A stretch of DNA of 64,000 bases from JAEYFP01 sp964579795 (GTDB taxonomy: Bacteria > Bacillota > Clostridia > Lachnospirales > Lachnospiraceae), in the NCBI GenBank assembly GCA_964579795.1, contig CAZOHM010000004.1, positions 1 to 64,000 of the forward strand, given 5' to 3'. Position 1 is the first letter of the stretch, and each line of letters starts with the position of its first letter. The notes below the pieces were generated by a model. That model saw only the letters and a program-made list of their open reading frames with translations. It ran no database searches and was not told the DNA's origin. Both the position numbers and the translations under genes were made by a program. Positions 1 through 8,572 of this stretch are shown here, one piece after another.

Positions 1-166
1 TGCTTGAAAAAATATCAAAAAACTCAAAAGTCGGTGTCTGAATATCCTGATAACCATATAAATGCAGCTTATCTAATAGCATACTTTGTAAATTCAGCTT
101 CTTTGCATACTCACTTCCATAAATATCTCTTACACCTTCCGGGGTATGTAATAATTTCTTCTTCAT
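1..166 (-). CDS. hisZ: ATP phosphoribosyltransferase regulatory subunit HisZ, N-terminal part, cut by the window edge
   Basis: Reading leftward from an ATG at 166 gives 55 codons open to the window edge, beginning MKKKLLHTPEGVRDIYGSEY and continuing with an HLYGYQDIQTPTFEFFD stretch. This is the start of the class II histidyl-tRNA-synthetase-like fold; the TPEGVRDI opening fits HisZ, the catalytically inactive paralogue that activates short HisG in histidine biosynthesis, better than HisS itself. An AGGAG ribosome site lies 5 nt upstream of the ATG and a near-consensus promoter lies at 236-265. HisG would be expected next, outside the window. The HisZ/HisS choice rests on the N-terminus only. 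Confidence 0.8.
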   Translation of the reverse strand, partial: MKKKLLHTPEGVRDIYGSEYAKKLNLQSMLLDKLHLYGYQDIQTPTFEFFDIFSS

Positions 167-235
167 ATGAACTCCTCATGATATACTTTATTGTAGTAAC
201 GTGCTAATTTGCTACCATATTACCACAGCAGAATC

Positions 236-265
236 ATTATACTGGATAGATTCCTATCTTGTCAA
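236..265 (-). promoter_or_regulatory. Sigma-A-type promoter for hisZ
   Basis: On the minus strand TTGACA (260-265) is followed after 18 nt by TATAAT (236-241). Both hexamers match consensus. Transcription would start near 229, giving a 5' leader of about 63 nt. The leader is too short for a complete T-box, so no amino-acid-sensing attenuator is proposed. Confidence 0.75.
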
Positions 266-290
266 ATCCTTTATTAGAATTTATATGTGA

Positions 291-824
291 TTATTCTCGC
301 ATTTCTAAATCCTTTTTTACAGCATCTAAATAAGGAACCAGTATTCCATGTCTTACATCAAGAAGATAATCCTCTTCAATTTCATCATATTTAAAGCTTT
401 TTCTGCCACCGTTTTCCTGTCTTTTCCAAAATTCCTTCAATTTACAAAATCGTAAATAATAGAATAAGTCTTTTGCAGAATAATAAATCAAGAAAAATGA
501 AATGCCGCCCTGCTCCTCAAACGCTTCCATAAATTGAACCTGATGCTCATGAATATTTGCAAGAGCAAATGTATCCTTTGCACATTCCTTTGCATCAAAG
601 CATATTGGAATTCCCTGTACTGCTCCTATATAGTCAACCGTACTTTTTTGTTCAAAATACGCAAGTGTAATGTGGCGATGATCCCTGTCTATATTAATTG
701 GCGTAATCGGTGTTGGAATTTTCTGAATCAGCCCAAGCTTATTTTCCCGATATTTTTCGTTGGTACGATTAATTAGTTCTTCCAGTGTCGAACCTCTCAA
801 GCCTCTGCTGTTCCATGTTGCCAT
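291..824 (-). CDS. recU: Holliday junction resolvase RecU
   Basis: A 177-residue protein of normal RecU length. RecU is the Firmicute Holliday-junction resolvase that cuts four-way junctions in recombination and chromosome segregation, working with RuvAB (genes also in this window). Seen: the N-terminal RGSTLEELINRTNEKY block, KIPTP near residue 36, and the nuclease core with STVDYIG, a FDAKE block and NIHEHQ, which carry the family's acidic and lysine active-site residues. The ATG is preceded by GGAAGAGG and overlaps the stop of the upstream pseudouridine synthase by 1 nt, so translation is probably coupled. It is the last gene of the pepD-to-recU run. Confidence 0.93.
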   Translation of the reverse strand: MATWNSRGLRGSTLEELINRTNEKYRENKLGLIQKIPTPITPINIDRDHRHITLAYFEQKSTVDYIGAVQGIPICFDAKECAKDTFALANIHEHQVQFMEAFEEQGGISFFLIYYSAKDLFYYLRFCKLKEFWKRQENGGRKSFKYDEIEEDYLLDVRHGILVPYLDAVKKDLEMRE

Positions 825-1825
825 TATACATCCTCTTCCTTTATTAAAATACTTTTGAATTGTTCCGGTAAATCAATAGTAAAGGTCTTACCAGATAAAT
901 CAGTTAGTTCTCCTGTTAATTCTGGCATTTGTATTCGGTATGCATGTAAGAGCTGTGATTGTATCGAATAATTTTCTTTATAATACCGATTAATTTCTTT
1001 GTTTCCGTATTTACTGTCTCCGATAATCGGCGCTCCAATCGAAGCAAGATGAGCTCTTATCTGATGTGTTTTTCCAGTAAGCAGTTCCACCTCCAAAAGT
1101 GTCAGCTTTCCAATGTTCTGAAGTGGTATATATTTTGTCTCAATTGGAGATATTTCCTGAGCATCTGTTGTTGTATCTGCCGGACGTTCTGAATAGACTG
1201 TCACCTTGTTCGTATGCTCATTCTTATATAAATATCCTTTCAGATATTGTTCTCTTTTCAAATCAGCTGCAACAATGCATTGATAATATTTATGAATGGT
1301 GCGATTCTTAAATGCAAGCGAAAGCTGTTGGGCAGCTATAAGCGTCTTTGCAAATATAATTAACCCGCTTGTGTTTCTATCCAGACGGTTACAAATAGAG
1401 GGTGTAAAACTATTGAGTTCCTCACTTGACAGCTGTCCGCTCTTTAACAGATAATCGAGACAATACTCATTTATTGAAATATCTGCATCAACTGCCTTTT
1501 GAGATAGTAATCCTGAAGGTTTATTAATCAACAGAATATTCTCATCCTCATAAACAATATCCAGTATAATAGCATTCTTCATCGGCAGCGGCTTCGGCTT
1601 CTTCTTTTCAGAGAACTTTTCAAATGTTTCATCAGAAAGAAATATTTTTATTTCATCTCCCGAAATAAGCAGTTCACGCCCTTCTGCTTTTTTCCCATTC
1701 AATGTGATATTCTTTTTTCGAAGCATTTTATATATGAATCCACTTGATGCTTTATTTAGATATTTGGCAAGAAGCTTATCCATGCGCTGACCTGCTTCAT
1801 TTTTATTGACAATTATCTGTTTCAT
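824..1825 (-). CDS. RluA/RluC-family 23S rRNA pseudouridine synthase
   Basis: 333 residues. An N-terminal S4 RNA-binding domain (about 1-65) is followed by a basic linker and a pseudouridine synthase domain. The catalytic motif reads NRLDRNTSGLIIFAK with the nucleophilic aspartate at 149; the family usually has H before RLDR, and N here is a mild deviation. GKTHQIRAHLA near the C-terminus is the family signature. It would isomerise specific uridines in large-subunit rRNA; which position (RluC-, RluD- or other-like) cannot be told from sequence alone. Its ATG overlaps the previous stop by 4 nt (ATGA). Confidence 0.9.
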   Translation of the reverse strand: MKQIIVNKNEAGQRMDKLLAKYLNKASSGFIYKMLRKKNITLNGKKAEGRELLISGDEIKIFLSDETFEKFSEKKKPKPLPMKNAIILDIVYEDENILLINKPSGLLSQKAVDADISINEYCLDYLLKSGQLSSEELNSFTPSICNRLDRNTSGLIIFAKTLIAAQQLSLAFKNRTIHKYYQCIVAADLKREQYLKGYLYKNEHTNKVTVYSERPADTTTDAQEISPIETKYIPLQNIGKLTLLEVELLTGKTHQIRAHLASIGAPIIGDSKYGNKEINRYYKENYSIQSQLLHAYRIQMPELTGELTDLSGKTFTIDLPEQFKSILIKEEDV

Positions 1826-2385
1826 AGCGACACTGCCTTTATTGTACTGAAAATATCTTCTGCTGACTGATCAGTCTGTGCAGGAAAATTTTCCTTCATT
1901 TCACAAACTCTTTTCAAATATACATTTTCGTCTGAAAAAACTTTCACGGTAATATGTTCGCTTCCTGATTTTTCAAGTGTATCTCTTATATATTTTTCCA
2001 GTTTTTTAATTTCCTTGTCTTCTTTTTTGCAGAATGCACAAAGTGTATTGTCAACGCATACGATCAAAGGAACAAAATAAGCCTTTTCTGTTGTAGTCAG
2101 AACGGTTTCAAACAAAGCAGGCAGCGAACCTTTTGCATCACAATACTTCTCATAGGTTTCTTTTTTTATCGAACCAAAACGTAGAAACATAATCATATTT
2201 ACCGCACTTTTGCTTGCCGGAAGAACACCAAGTATCGCAATGACTGTCCATAGATTTTTATTTGTTTGCATTGTAACATATCCAAGTATATATATTCCAA
2301 TCGAAGCAGAAAATAAAATGATGGTTTTTATTATTTCGATTATTTTTTGATAATTCAGATATCCGTATTCACCTTTTTTTTTCAT
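1822..2385 (-). CDS. Two-helix membrane protein of unknown function
   Basis: 187 residues from an ATG at 2385, chosen because a GGAG site lies just upstream and the previous stop is 1 nt away; a longer reading would run back through the HAD gene. Two hydrophobic segments (about residues 15-37 and 43-63) sit near the N-terminus. The rest is a soluble, charged domain containing CVDNTLCAFCKKEDKEIKKL and ending KAVSL. The segment with FSDENVYLKRVCEMKENFP suggests a folded cytoplasmic domain. I do not recognise the family. Its place between RNA-modification genes is probably just operon packing. Confidence 0.75.
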   Translation of the reverse strand: MKKKGEYGYLNYQKIIEIIKTIILFSASIGIYILGYVTMQTNKNLWTVIAILGVLPASKSAVNMIMFLRFGSIKKETYEKYCDAKGSLPALFETVLTTTEKAYFVPLIVCVDNTLCAFCKKEDKEIKKLEKYIRDTLEKSGSEHITVKVFSDENVYLKRVCEMKENFPAQTDQSAEDIFSTIKAVSL

Positions 2386-2386
2386 T

Positions 2387-3046
2387 CTATGCCTGTCTCC
2401 TCTCAAGCAGCTGAGCATAGTCTTCAATGTAATAATCCGCAAGCTCTTGTTTCTCCTGCAATTGATATATAGAATACTCATCTGCCACAGCACACACCTT
2501 CATACCTGCAGATTTTCCAGCCATAATTCCCTGTGTTAAATCTTCAAAAACAAGACAGTTTTCAGGCTTTTCTCCAAGCTTTTTTGCAGTGTTCAGATAA
2601 ACATCCGGTGCAGGCTTTCCAACACCAACCTCACAGCCCGTCAAAATCACGTCAAAGTAATCAATGATACCCTTTTTCTTTAGTACAGCCTCTGTCAAAA
2701 TGCGGGAATTACTAGTCGCAATCCCAATTTTAATATGCTTTTCTTTTAATAACTTCAAAAAATCAAGTACATGATGCTTTAAAGCAACCTCGTTTGCGTA
2801 TTTATCGAATGCCATCTGATTCCATGTATCCATAATTTCTTTGAGAGAGGCCTCAATCTTAAATCTGTTCTTGAAGTATGCCGCAGTTTCATAAAAACTC
2901 TTCCCTTCTATATCCTGCTGTAAATCATTTGGTAATTCACAGTTAATAGAATGTAAATATATCCTGTCTATTGCTTTCCAAATCCACATGGAATCTACTA
3001 ATGTTCCATCCAAATCAAATATGACTGCATGAATACCCTTTAACAC
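2387..3046 (-). CDS. HAD-superfamily phosphatase, subfamily IA
   Basis: 219 residues with all HAD motifs: I, VIFDLDGTLVDS (nucleophile D11, acid/base D13); II, GIATSNS; III, the lysine in VGKPAPDVY; IV, VFEDLTQGI. The helical cap after motif I is the beta-phosphoglucomutase/phosphoglycolate-phosphatase type, so a small phosphorylated sugar or similar metabolite is the likely substrate. The start is GTG at 3046, inside the last codons of the upstream pseudouridine synthase gene (32-nt overlap), with AGGAGG 9 nt ahead of it. No ATG fits both the reading frame and the DLDGT position. Confidence 0.9.
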   Translation of the reverse strand: MLKGIHAVIFDLDGTLVDSMWIWKAIDRIYLHSINCELPNDLQQDIEGKSFYETAAYFKNRFKIEASLKEIMDTWNQMAFDKYANEVALKHHVLDFLKLLKEKHIKIGIATSNSRILTEAVLKKKGIIDYFDVILTGCEVGVGKPAPDVYLNTAKKLGEKPENCLVFEDLTQGIMAGKSAGMKVCAVADEYSIYQLQEKQELADYYIEDYAQLLERRQA

Positions 3047-3749
3047 AATTCATTTCCTCCTCTGTTAATTTTCGAAACTGCCCAGGCTTAAGAGATGGAT
3101 CCAGTATAAGCTCACCCATAGATAGACGCTTTAAAAACATAACAGTATATCCTCTTTTCTGAAACATCCGCTTTATCTGATGATATCTGCCCTCTGTAAT
3201 TGTAATTTCACAGGAATAATCCGGATATCTACTGATTTCCTTTATTGTAGCAGGAAGACAGGGTTTATCATCTCCAATATCTATCCCTGACTCCAATGCC
3301 TGAATGTCTGCTATTGTAAGCTGTTGATTAAGTACTGCCAGATACGTTTTGGAAACATGTTTTTTCGGTGAAAGCAATTCATGCGATAACAGCCCATCAT
3401 TTGTAATAAGCATCAAACCTTCTGTATCTTTATCCAGTCTTCCGACAGGAAACAAATCTTTTGTACATACCCCTTCCAATAAATCGAGAACAGTCTGGCT
3501 TAAATTATCTTTTGTTGCACTCACACAGCCCTGTGGCTTATTAAGCATATAGTAAACATATTGTTCACATTGTATGTTCTGTTTGTCAAGTAATACCTGG
3601 TCTCTCTGAAGATTGATTTTATAACCAGCATCCTTGATAACCTGACCATTAACTATTACACGTCCTTTTTTAATATATTCTTTCACCTGACTTCTTGACC
3701 CAATTCCCTTGTCTGCAAGCAATTTATCCAATCTAACTTCGTTTGACAT
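3015..3749 (-). CDS. RsuA-family pseudouridine synthase
   Basis: 244 residues. An S4 domain (about 1-50, VRLDKLLADKGIGSRSQVKE) is followed by the RsuA/RluB/E/F catalytic domain with GRLDKDTEGLMLITND (catalytic D106) and the EGRYHQIKRMFQKRG block. The family modifies rRNA; the length and lack of a long tail fit a 16S U516 (RsuA) type, but RluB-like activity cannot be excluded. CAGGGAG precedes the ATG. The next gene starts inside its 3' end, which points to coupled expression. Confidence 0.9.
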   Translation of the reverse strand: MSNEVRLDKLLADKGIGSRSQVKEYIKKGRVIVNGQVIKDAGYKINLQRDQVLLDKQNIQCEQYVYYMLNKPQGCVSATKDNLSQTVLDLLEGVCTKDLFPVGRLDKDTEGLMLITNDGLLSHELLSPKKHVSKTYLAVLNQQLTIADIQALESGIDIGDDKPCLPATIKEISRYPDYSCEITITEGRYHQIKRMFQKRGYTVMFLKRLSMGELILDPSLKPGQFRKLTEEEMNCVKGYSCSHI

Positions 3750-3776
3750 AATTCTCCCTGTTTCTAACCGCGAATG

Positions 3777-5180
3777 CTAGACCATTCTCCATTCCGGTCG
3801 ATATTTGTTCTTTATGCTTCCAGCATTTACTCTTTTACCCCAGCCAAGTGCAAATCCATCTGTACATATTAACACATCTCCTTTTTCAAGACATGCCTCC
3901 TGCTCTGAGTAAAATATTGTCTCTCCTCTGAGATATCGATACACTCGATCATCTTCGATGCTTAAATTCAGAAAATTATGATAGGTATCCGGTGATAGTT
4001 GCATAGCCAATGCCTGACTTGGTTTAAAATTACCTTTCTTATCAAGTTCACCAAGCAGACTGCCGCTTCTCAGATATCGCAGCTGTCCACGATAGCTGTC
4101 CAAATAATCCCTTGGAAGTAAATACAGCATGTTATTTAGTCGCATTATCCTGTTTCTGTCAATTGAGTAGGAAATATTCAGGCAGAATTCATCAAAGGCT
4201 TTACTCTCAATCTTGCTTCCAATATTGCTATCCAAATGATTTTTTCTGACATATCGTTCATTTGCATTTACTGTAGCTGACTGTTTCTCATTTATCCCTT
4301 TTTTCAAAAGCGCCAAAAAATGTCCTTCCCCCTCCATCTTATGAGGAAATACACGTACACAGTCTTTCAAACCAAGATGACCGTTGCTAAATCCTTCATA
4401 TGGTTCAATTTCTACAGTAGAAAGATCTGAATCAGCAGACAGCAGCGTTTTAATAACCTGCTCATCCTCCTTTTCAGAGAATGTACAGGTGGAATACAAA
4501 AGCATACCACCTTTTTTTAACATTTTTAAGGCAGACAGAACAATATCTGTTTGAAGTGGTGCATAATAGTCCGGTCCTCTTTGCATCCAGTCCTTTATTA
4601 ACGCAGCATCCTTTCTGAACATTCCTTCTCCTGAACATGGTGCATCTACCAGTATTTTATCAAAGAATTCCGGGAATTTTTCTGCGAGCTTTTGTGGACT
4701 TTCAGCAGTTACATAAAATGAAGAAGCACCTTGAATTTCCAGATTTTTAAGCAATGCTTGTGCACGTGAAAAACTGATGTCATTTGCAACAAGGATTCCG
4801 TCTTCCGAAATCTTGGCTGCTAATTCTGTCGATTTTCCACCAGGTGCTGCACACAAATCCAGCACGCGGTCTCCCTGTTCAATGGGGAATCTGTCTGCCG
4901 GTAACATTGCACTCGGCTCCTGTAAATAGTATAGGCCTGCATAATAATATGGGTGTTTTGCAGGCTGTTCTTCTTTCTCATAAAAAAAGCCATTCTTTAC
5001 ATACGGAATTTTTGTAAGCTGAAATGGCGAACGATCCAAAAAATCCTCTACTGAAATCTTTGATGTATTTACTCGAAGCCCATATCTGCGCGGTTCAGAC
5101 AGACATGCCTCATAGCTTCTGTATTCTTCATCGGATAATAACTGTTTCATGTTTTCTATGTATTTTTCAGGAAGCTGCAT
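3777..5180 (-). CDS. RsmF/NOL1-NOP2-Sun family rRNA cytosine-5 methyltransferase
   Basis: 467 residues from an ATG at 5180, preferred because GAAAGGA lies just upstream; a GTG at 5210 would add ten residues but has no ribosome site. The SAM-binding motif LDLCAAPGGK lies at about 107-116, motif IV PCSGEG at 181-186, and the second cysteine motif STCTFS near 230-235. These two cysteines are the nucleophile and release pair of RNA m5C methyltransferases. The C-terminal 150 residues (YLLPRDYL, LRYLRSGSLLGE) are the RNA-binding extension seen in RsmF and its Firmicute relatives. The target is probably 16S rRNA. Confidence 0.9.
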   Translation of the reverse strand: MQLPEKYIENMKQLLSDEEYRSYEACLSEPRRYGLRVNTSKISVEDFLDRSPFQLTKIPYVKNGFFYEKEEQPAKHPYYYAGLYYLQEPSAMLPADRFPIEQGDRVLDLCAAPGGKSTELAAKISEDGILVANDISFSRAQALLKNLEIQGASSFYVTAESPQKLAEKFPEFFDKILVDAPCSGEGMFRKDAALIKDWMQRGPDYYAPLQTDIVLSALKMLKKGGMLLYSTCTFSEKEDEQVIKTLLSADSDLSTVEIEPYEGFSNGHLGLKDCVRVFPHKMEGEGHFLALLKKGINEKQSATVNANERYVRKNHLDSNIGSKIESKAFDEFCLNISYSIDRNRIMRLNNMLYLLPRDYLDSYRGQLRYLRSGSLLGELDKKGNFKPSQALAMQLSPDTYHNFLNLSIEDDRVYRYLRGETIFYSEQEACLEKGDVLICTDGFALGWGKRVNAGSIKNKYRPEWRMV

Positions 5181-5214
5181 ATTATCCTTTCTTCCGGTAA
5201 TCCGGTCCACCTAA

Positions 5215-6075
5215 TCAATATAAATAATTCAATTTGTTACTTTCTAAGTATCGTAAGACATAGTATGGATTAATAGAAATTTCATCGTGCTTCGAAGATT
5301 TTATATAAATACCAATATGAAGATGTACATCAAATTTACCAACAGTACCTTCTTCACCATATCCGCTATCTCCCATATATCCAAGGAGCTGTCCTGCACT
5401 GACATGACTACCCTCATTAAACTGCTCAGCGTATTCGTATAAATGTGCATAATAAAAATATGCTCCACTTGGTGAACGAATTCCAATTCGATACCCACCT
5501 TGTGGAAGCCATCCTATTTTTTCAACAACGCCGTCTGTCATGCTGATAATTGGATAATACCCGCGCTTATTTACAGCTGCCATCAAATCACAGCCCTCAT
5601 GTCCACGCGTTCCACCATAGTTTCTTTCAAACTGCCATGAATTATCAAAGCTTATCTGTACGTCTGTATCTTTCACAGAAGCAGGAACCGGAAAATATTT
5701 TATATCCTTCCAGATTGCACACATCACATTTGAAATTTCTTCAAATTTCATATTACCCTGTAGGTTTTTCAGCATCTGAGCATACATGTTTTCCTGCTGT
5801 ATCACATGTTCGGGTGTATCCAGGACGCCATTTTCATATAAAAAAGCGGCAGTGAGATATTTATATGGTTCTTCGTCTATGCGGAGTGCCTGTTCCATAA
5901 GCAGACTGTAACATTCCTCTGTAATCACATGTTCACGAAATGAACTGCTGCTGCAATAATCGGCGTCCAGCTTCATCGGTAATGCTTGTTCCAGCATGTG
6001 CATTTCCAACAAAACTACAAAAATTGCAAAAAAAAGAACATAAAAACACATTTTAAGAAAATTTATATTCTTCAA
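5215..6075 (-). CDS. M23 (LytM-type) metallopeptidase, membrane-anchored or secreted
   Basis: 286 residues. A hydrophobic segment at about residues 7-23 acts as signal or anchor. The C-terminal LytM domain has all zinc-site parts: H159-x-G-x-D163 in GHEGCDL, H211 in YYAHLYEY, and HLH at 251-253. Active LytM enzymes cut peptidoglycan cross-bridges; the intact zinc site suggests activity rather than a degenerate adaptor. The middle region (30-130) has no recognised domain. The best start is TTG at 6075 behind GGCGGG; the only nearby ATG, eight codons in, would trim the hydrophobic segment's basic end. Confidence 0.85.
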   Translation of the reverse strand: MKNINFLKMCFYVLFFAIFVVLLEMHMLEQALPMKLDADYCSSSSFREHVITEECYSLLMEQALRIDEEPYKYLTAAFLYENGVLDTPEHVIQQENMYAQMLKNLQGNMKFEEISNVMCAIWKDIKYFPVPASVKDTDVQISFDNSWQFERNYGGTRGHEGCDLMAAVNKRGYYPIISMTDGVVEKIGWLPQGGYRIGIRSPSGAYFYYAHLYEYAEQFNEGSHVSAGQLLGYMGDSGYGEEGTVGKFDVHLHIGIYIKSSKHDEISINPYYVLRYLESNKLNYLY

Positions 6076-6111
6076 TTTTCCCGCCTGTATTTTTTCTTAT
6101 TTCATTTTATT

Positions 6112-7566
6112 TTATTTACAGTTTTCTAATACCTTTAATATATATTCCCAAGTATTTTTTACGGAACTAATACTCATTTTTTCACGTGGTGTATGAATAT
6201 TTAAAATTGTTGGGCCAAATGATACAATATCAATTCCTTTAATCTTCTCAAAGAATATTCCACATTCCAAGCCGGCATGAATACCTGTCAGGAGAGGATT
6301 TCTTCCATAACACTGCTGATACGTTCTAAACATCAAATCACGAAGCGGTGAAGCTTCACGATATTCCCATGCAGGATAATCTGATTCAACTACATACTTC
6401 CCACCAATTGTTTCCGTCAGATATTTCATCTTATCACTGAGTGCCTGCTTCTCTGAGGATACAGAGCTTCTGACACTGATAATCAACTCAAATGCTTTTT
6501 CTGTCAGTCTCATAATACCTGCATTCGATGACGTCTGTACAAGATTATCTGCATCCGGACTCATTTTCTGGATACCATCAGGAATCGTCATGAGTAAAAA
6601 TACCACTCTTTCCTTTGTCTTTGGTGTCAGAACATGCATGGTAGCTTTCTCCATGTTTTCACAATAAACCGTAATGTTTCTTTCTATTGTACGATACTCA
6701 TTCTGAATAGTATTTTCGAATTCACTGATATAATCTTCTAATTTGGCAGAATCCTTTTCATGAACAAGAATTTCTGCCTTTGCTTCTCTTGGAATTGCAT
6801 TATCCTGTAAACCACCCTTTAAATATGCAAGATCAAAATTAATTTTAGTCCCAATAAAGTGCAGAAGTCTTCCCATCAAAAGGTTTGCGTTTCCCCTATA
6901 TTTATCAATCTCCGTACCAGAATGACCTCCCTGCAATCCACAAATCACAAGATTATACTTTATTCCCTGTTTTTCACAATATCTGACAGGAACTTCACAA
7001 GTAACCATTCTTCCGCCTGCACTGCTTGTTAGTAACTCACCTTCCGCTTCGTTGTCAATATTTAACATTTTCTTTGCATGTAGACAGGACATATCCAATT
7101 CTGATGCGCCTTTCATACCTATTTCTTCATCAATTGTCAAAACGGCTTCTATTGGTGGATGTTTTAATGTTTGATCCGAAAGAATTGCAAAAATATAGGC
7201 AACCGCTATTCCATCATCACCACCAAGAGTTGTCCCTTTTGCATAAATGAAATCATCCATAATTGCGAGATTTAATGGATCCTTATTGAAATCATGACGG
7301 CAGTCGAATTCGAAATCCTTTTCACATACCATGTCAAGATGTCCTTGTAAAATGATTGGTTCTGAATCTTCATAGCCCTCACTTCCCGGCTTGAAGATTA
7401 TCACATTTCCATGTCCATCACGAATGTATTCCAGATTCTGCCTTTCAGCAAACATTTCACAGTATTCACTGATAGCCTCAGTATTTGATGAACCATGTGG
7501 TATTTGACATATCTGCTCAAAGTAAGTAAATACATTAGTCGGTTCCAAATTATTCAAAATTCCCAT
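6112..7566 (-). CDS. pepD: Aminoacyl-histidine dipeptidase (PepD, M20 family)
   Basis: 484 residues, the normal PepD length. Seen: the di-zinc ligands in LQGHLDMV (H76, D78), GGDDGIAVAY (near D117/118), the catalytic glutamates in DEEIGMKGA (147-148), and a C-terminal TGIHAGLECG histidine. PepD hydrolyses Xaa-His dipeptides such as carnosine in the cytoplasm and supplies amino acids from imported peptides. AGAGGATG precedes the ATG. It heads the minus-strand run that reaches recU and is divergent from ylbJ across a 97-nt gap in which I find no near-consensus promoter. Confidence 0.93.
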   Translation of the reverse strand: MGILNNLEPTNVFTYFEQICQIPHGSSNTEAISEYCEMFAERQNLEYIRDGHGNVIIFKPGSEGYEDSEPIILQGHLDMVCEKDFEFDCRHDFNKDPLNLAIMDDFIYAKGTTLGGDDGIAVAYIFAILSDQTLKHPPIEAVLTIDEEIGMKGASELDMSCLHAKKMLNIDNEAEGELLTSSAGGRMVTCEVPVRYCEKQGIKYNLVICGLQGGHSGTEIDKYRGNANLLMGRLLHFIGTKINFDLAYLKGGLQDNAIPREAKAEILVHEKDSAKLEDYISEFENTIQNEYRTIERNITVYCENMEKATMHVLTPKTKERVVFLLMTIPDGIQKMSPDADNLVQTSSNAGIMRLTEKAFELIISVRSSVSSEKQALSDKMKYLTETIGGKYVVESDYPAWEYREASPLRDLMFRTYQQCYGRNPLLTGIHAGLECGIFFEKIKGIDIVSFGPTILNIHTPREKMSISSVKNTWEYILKVLENCK

Positions 7567-7663
7567 ATTTCACATCCTCTTTCATATTGATTCATTTTAA
7601 TTTTGTCATATCCATATATAAAAAGCAAGTTATGTTTTAAAAGAAAACATCATATGATTAAAT

Positions 7664-8572
7664 ATGAATAACGTATCCTTTCATCCGTTAAAGACCAAAC
7701 TATATATAACTTTTATATTAATCTTTCTTGCTTGCCTTCTGTTTTTTTCAGTGCCAACACTTCAAGCTGCCAAACGAGGACTGCTATTATGGTTTTACAT
7801 ACTGCTTCCTACGTTACTGCCATATATGATAGCAATTAATATTCTGCTGTTTTTATTGCCAGTAAAGACCTCTTACTCTAAATTGTTTCTGATTCTTGGA
7901 CCATTATGTGGATATCCCATGGGTGCAAAAATCTGTGCAAGTTTGCATTTAAATGGCCAGATTTCAAAAAAAGATGCAGAATACAGTTTGCCTGCTGTCA
8001 ATATGCCAAGTCCAACTTATCTTCTTTCATATTTAGGTACACAGACACTGGAACCTTCTAAAACGATGCAGTATCTGTTCTGCCTCTATGCCCCCGTTTT
8101 GCTATATTCAATATTCATTTTCTTCAGACTACAGCTACAGGGTTCAATCATAACAAAGACATGCTCTGTTCAAGTGGAAAATGCCACTGTCTGTCCAATT
8201 CATGGTTCATTTGTTGATACCTGCATTATGGATGCATTTACAGCAATTACGAAGCTTGGTGGTTACATGATGATATTTTCTATTCTGTCAGATTTGATTG
8301 TTCAAATTTTTTCTCCGATTATTGGATTAACAGCCAGCCTCACTTGTGGAATCCTTGAAATAACAAACGGAACCGAATTAATCATCGGTTCCGAATTACC
8401 TTATCACATAAAGCGTCTGTCTATCCTGTCCCTGACTAGCTTTGGCGGAATATCCTGCATCTTTCAGACAAAAAGTATGCTTGTAAACACTGATATTTCC
8501 ATAAAATACTATGTTTTTGCCAAAATACTGTTTGCTACTACAACTGCTATTCTGGCATGTTTATTTTTTTAG
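7664..8572 (+). CDS. ylbJ: YlbJ-type sporulation integral membrane protein
   Basis: 302 residues with about seven hydrophobic segments and nucleoside-transporter gate-like repeats (GPLCGYPMGAKICASLHLNG near 75-95, and a second related block near 200-240). YlbJ is a membrane protein of unknown biochemistry needed for spore formation in Bacillus. Its neighbours rsmD and coaD also flank ylbJ in Bacillus, which supports the call. The ATG is the first in frame after a stop but has no convincing ribosome site. The 3' end overlaps the convergent coiled-coil gene by 12 nt with no hairpin between them. Confidence 0.82.
   Translation: MNNVSFHPLKTKLYITFILIFLACLLFFSVPTLQAAKRGLLLWFYILLPTLLPYMIAINILLFLLPVKTSYSKLFLILGPLCGYPMGAKICASLHLNGQISKKDAEYSLPAVNMPSPTYLLSYLGTQTLEPSKTMQYLFCLYAPVLLYSIFIFFRLQLQGSIITKTCSVQVENATVCPIHGSFVDTCIMDAFTAITKLGGYMMIFSILSDLIVQIFSPIIGLTASLTCGILEITNGTELIIGSELPYHIKRLSILSLTSFGGISCIFQTKSMLVNTDISIKYYVFAKILFATTTAILACLFF

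Noticed and set aside
4..207. Plus-strand frame of 67 codons at the left edge
   Set aside because: It is antisense to the hisZ N-terminus, has no ribosome site, and the minus strand has a promoter, ribosome site and family match.
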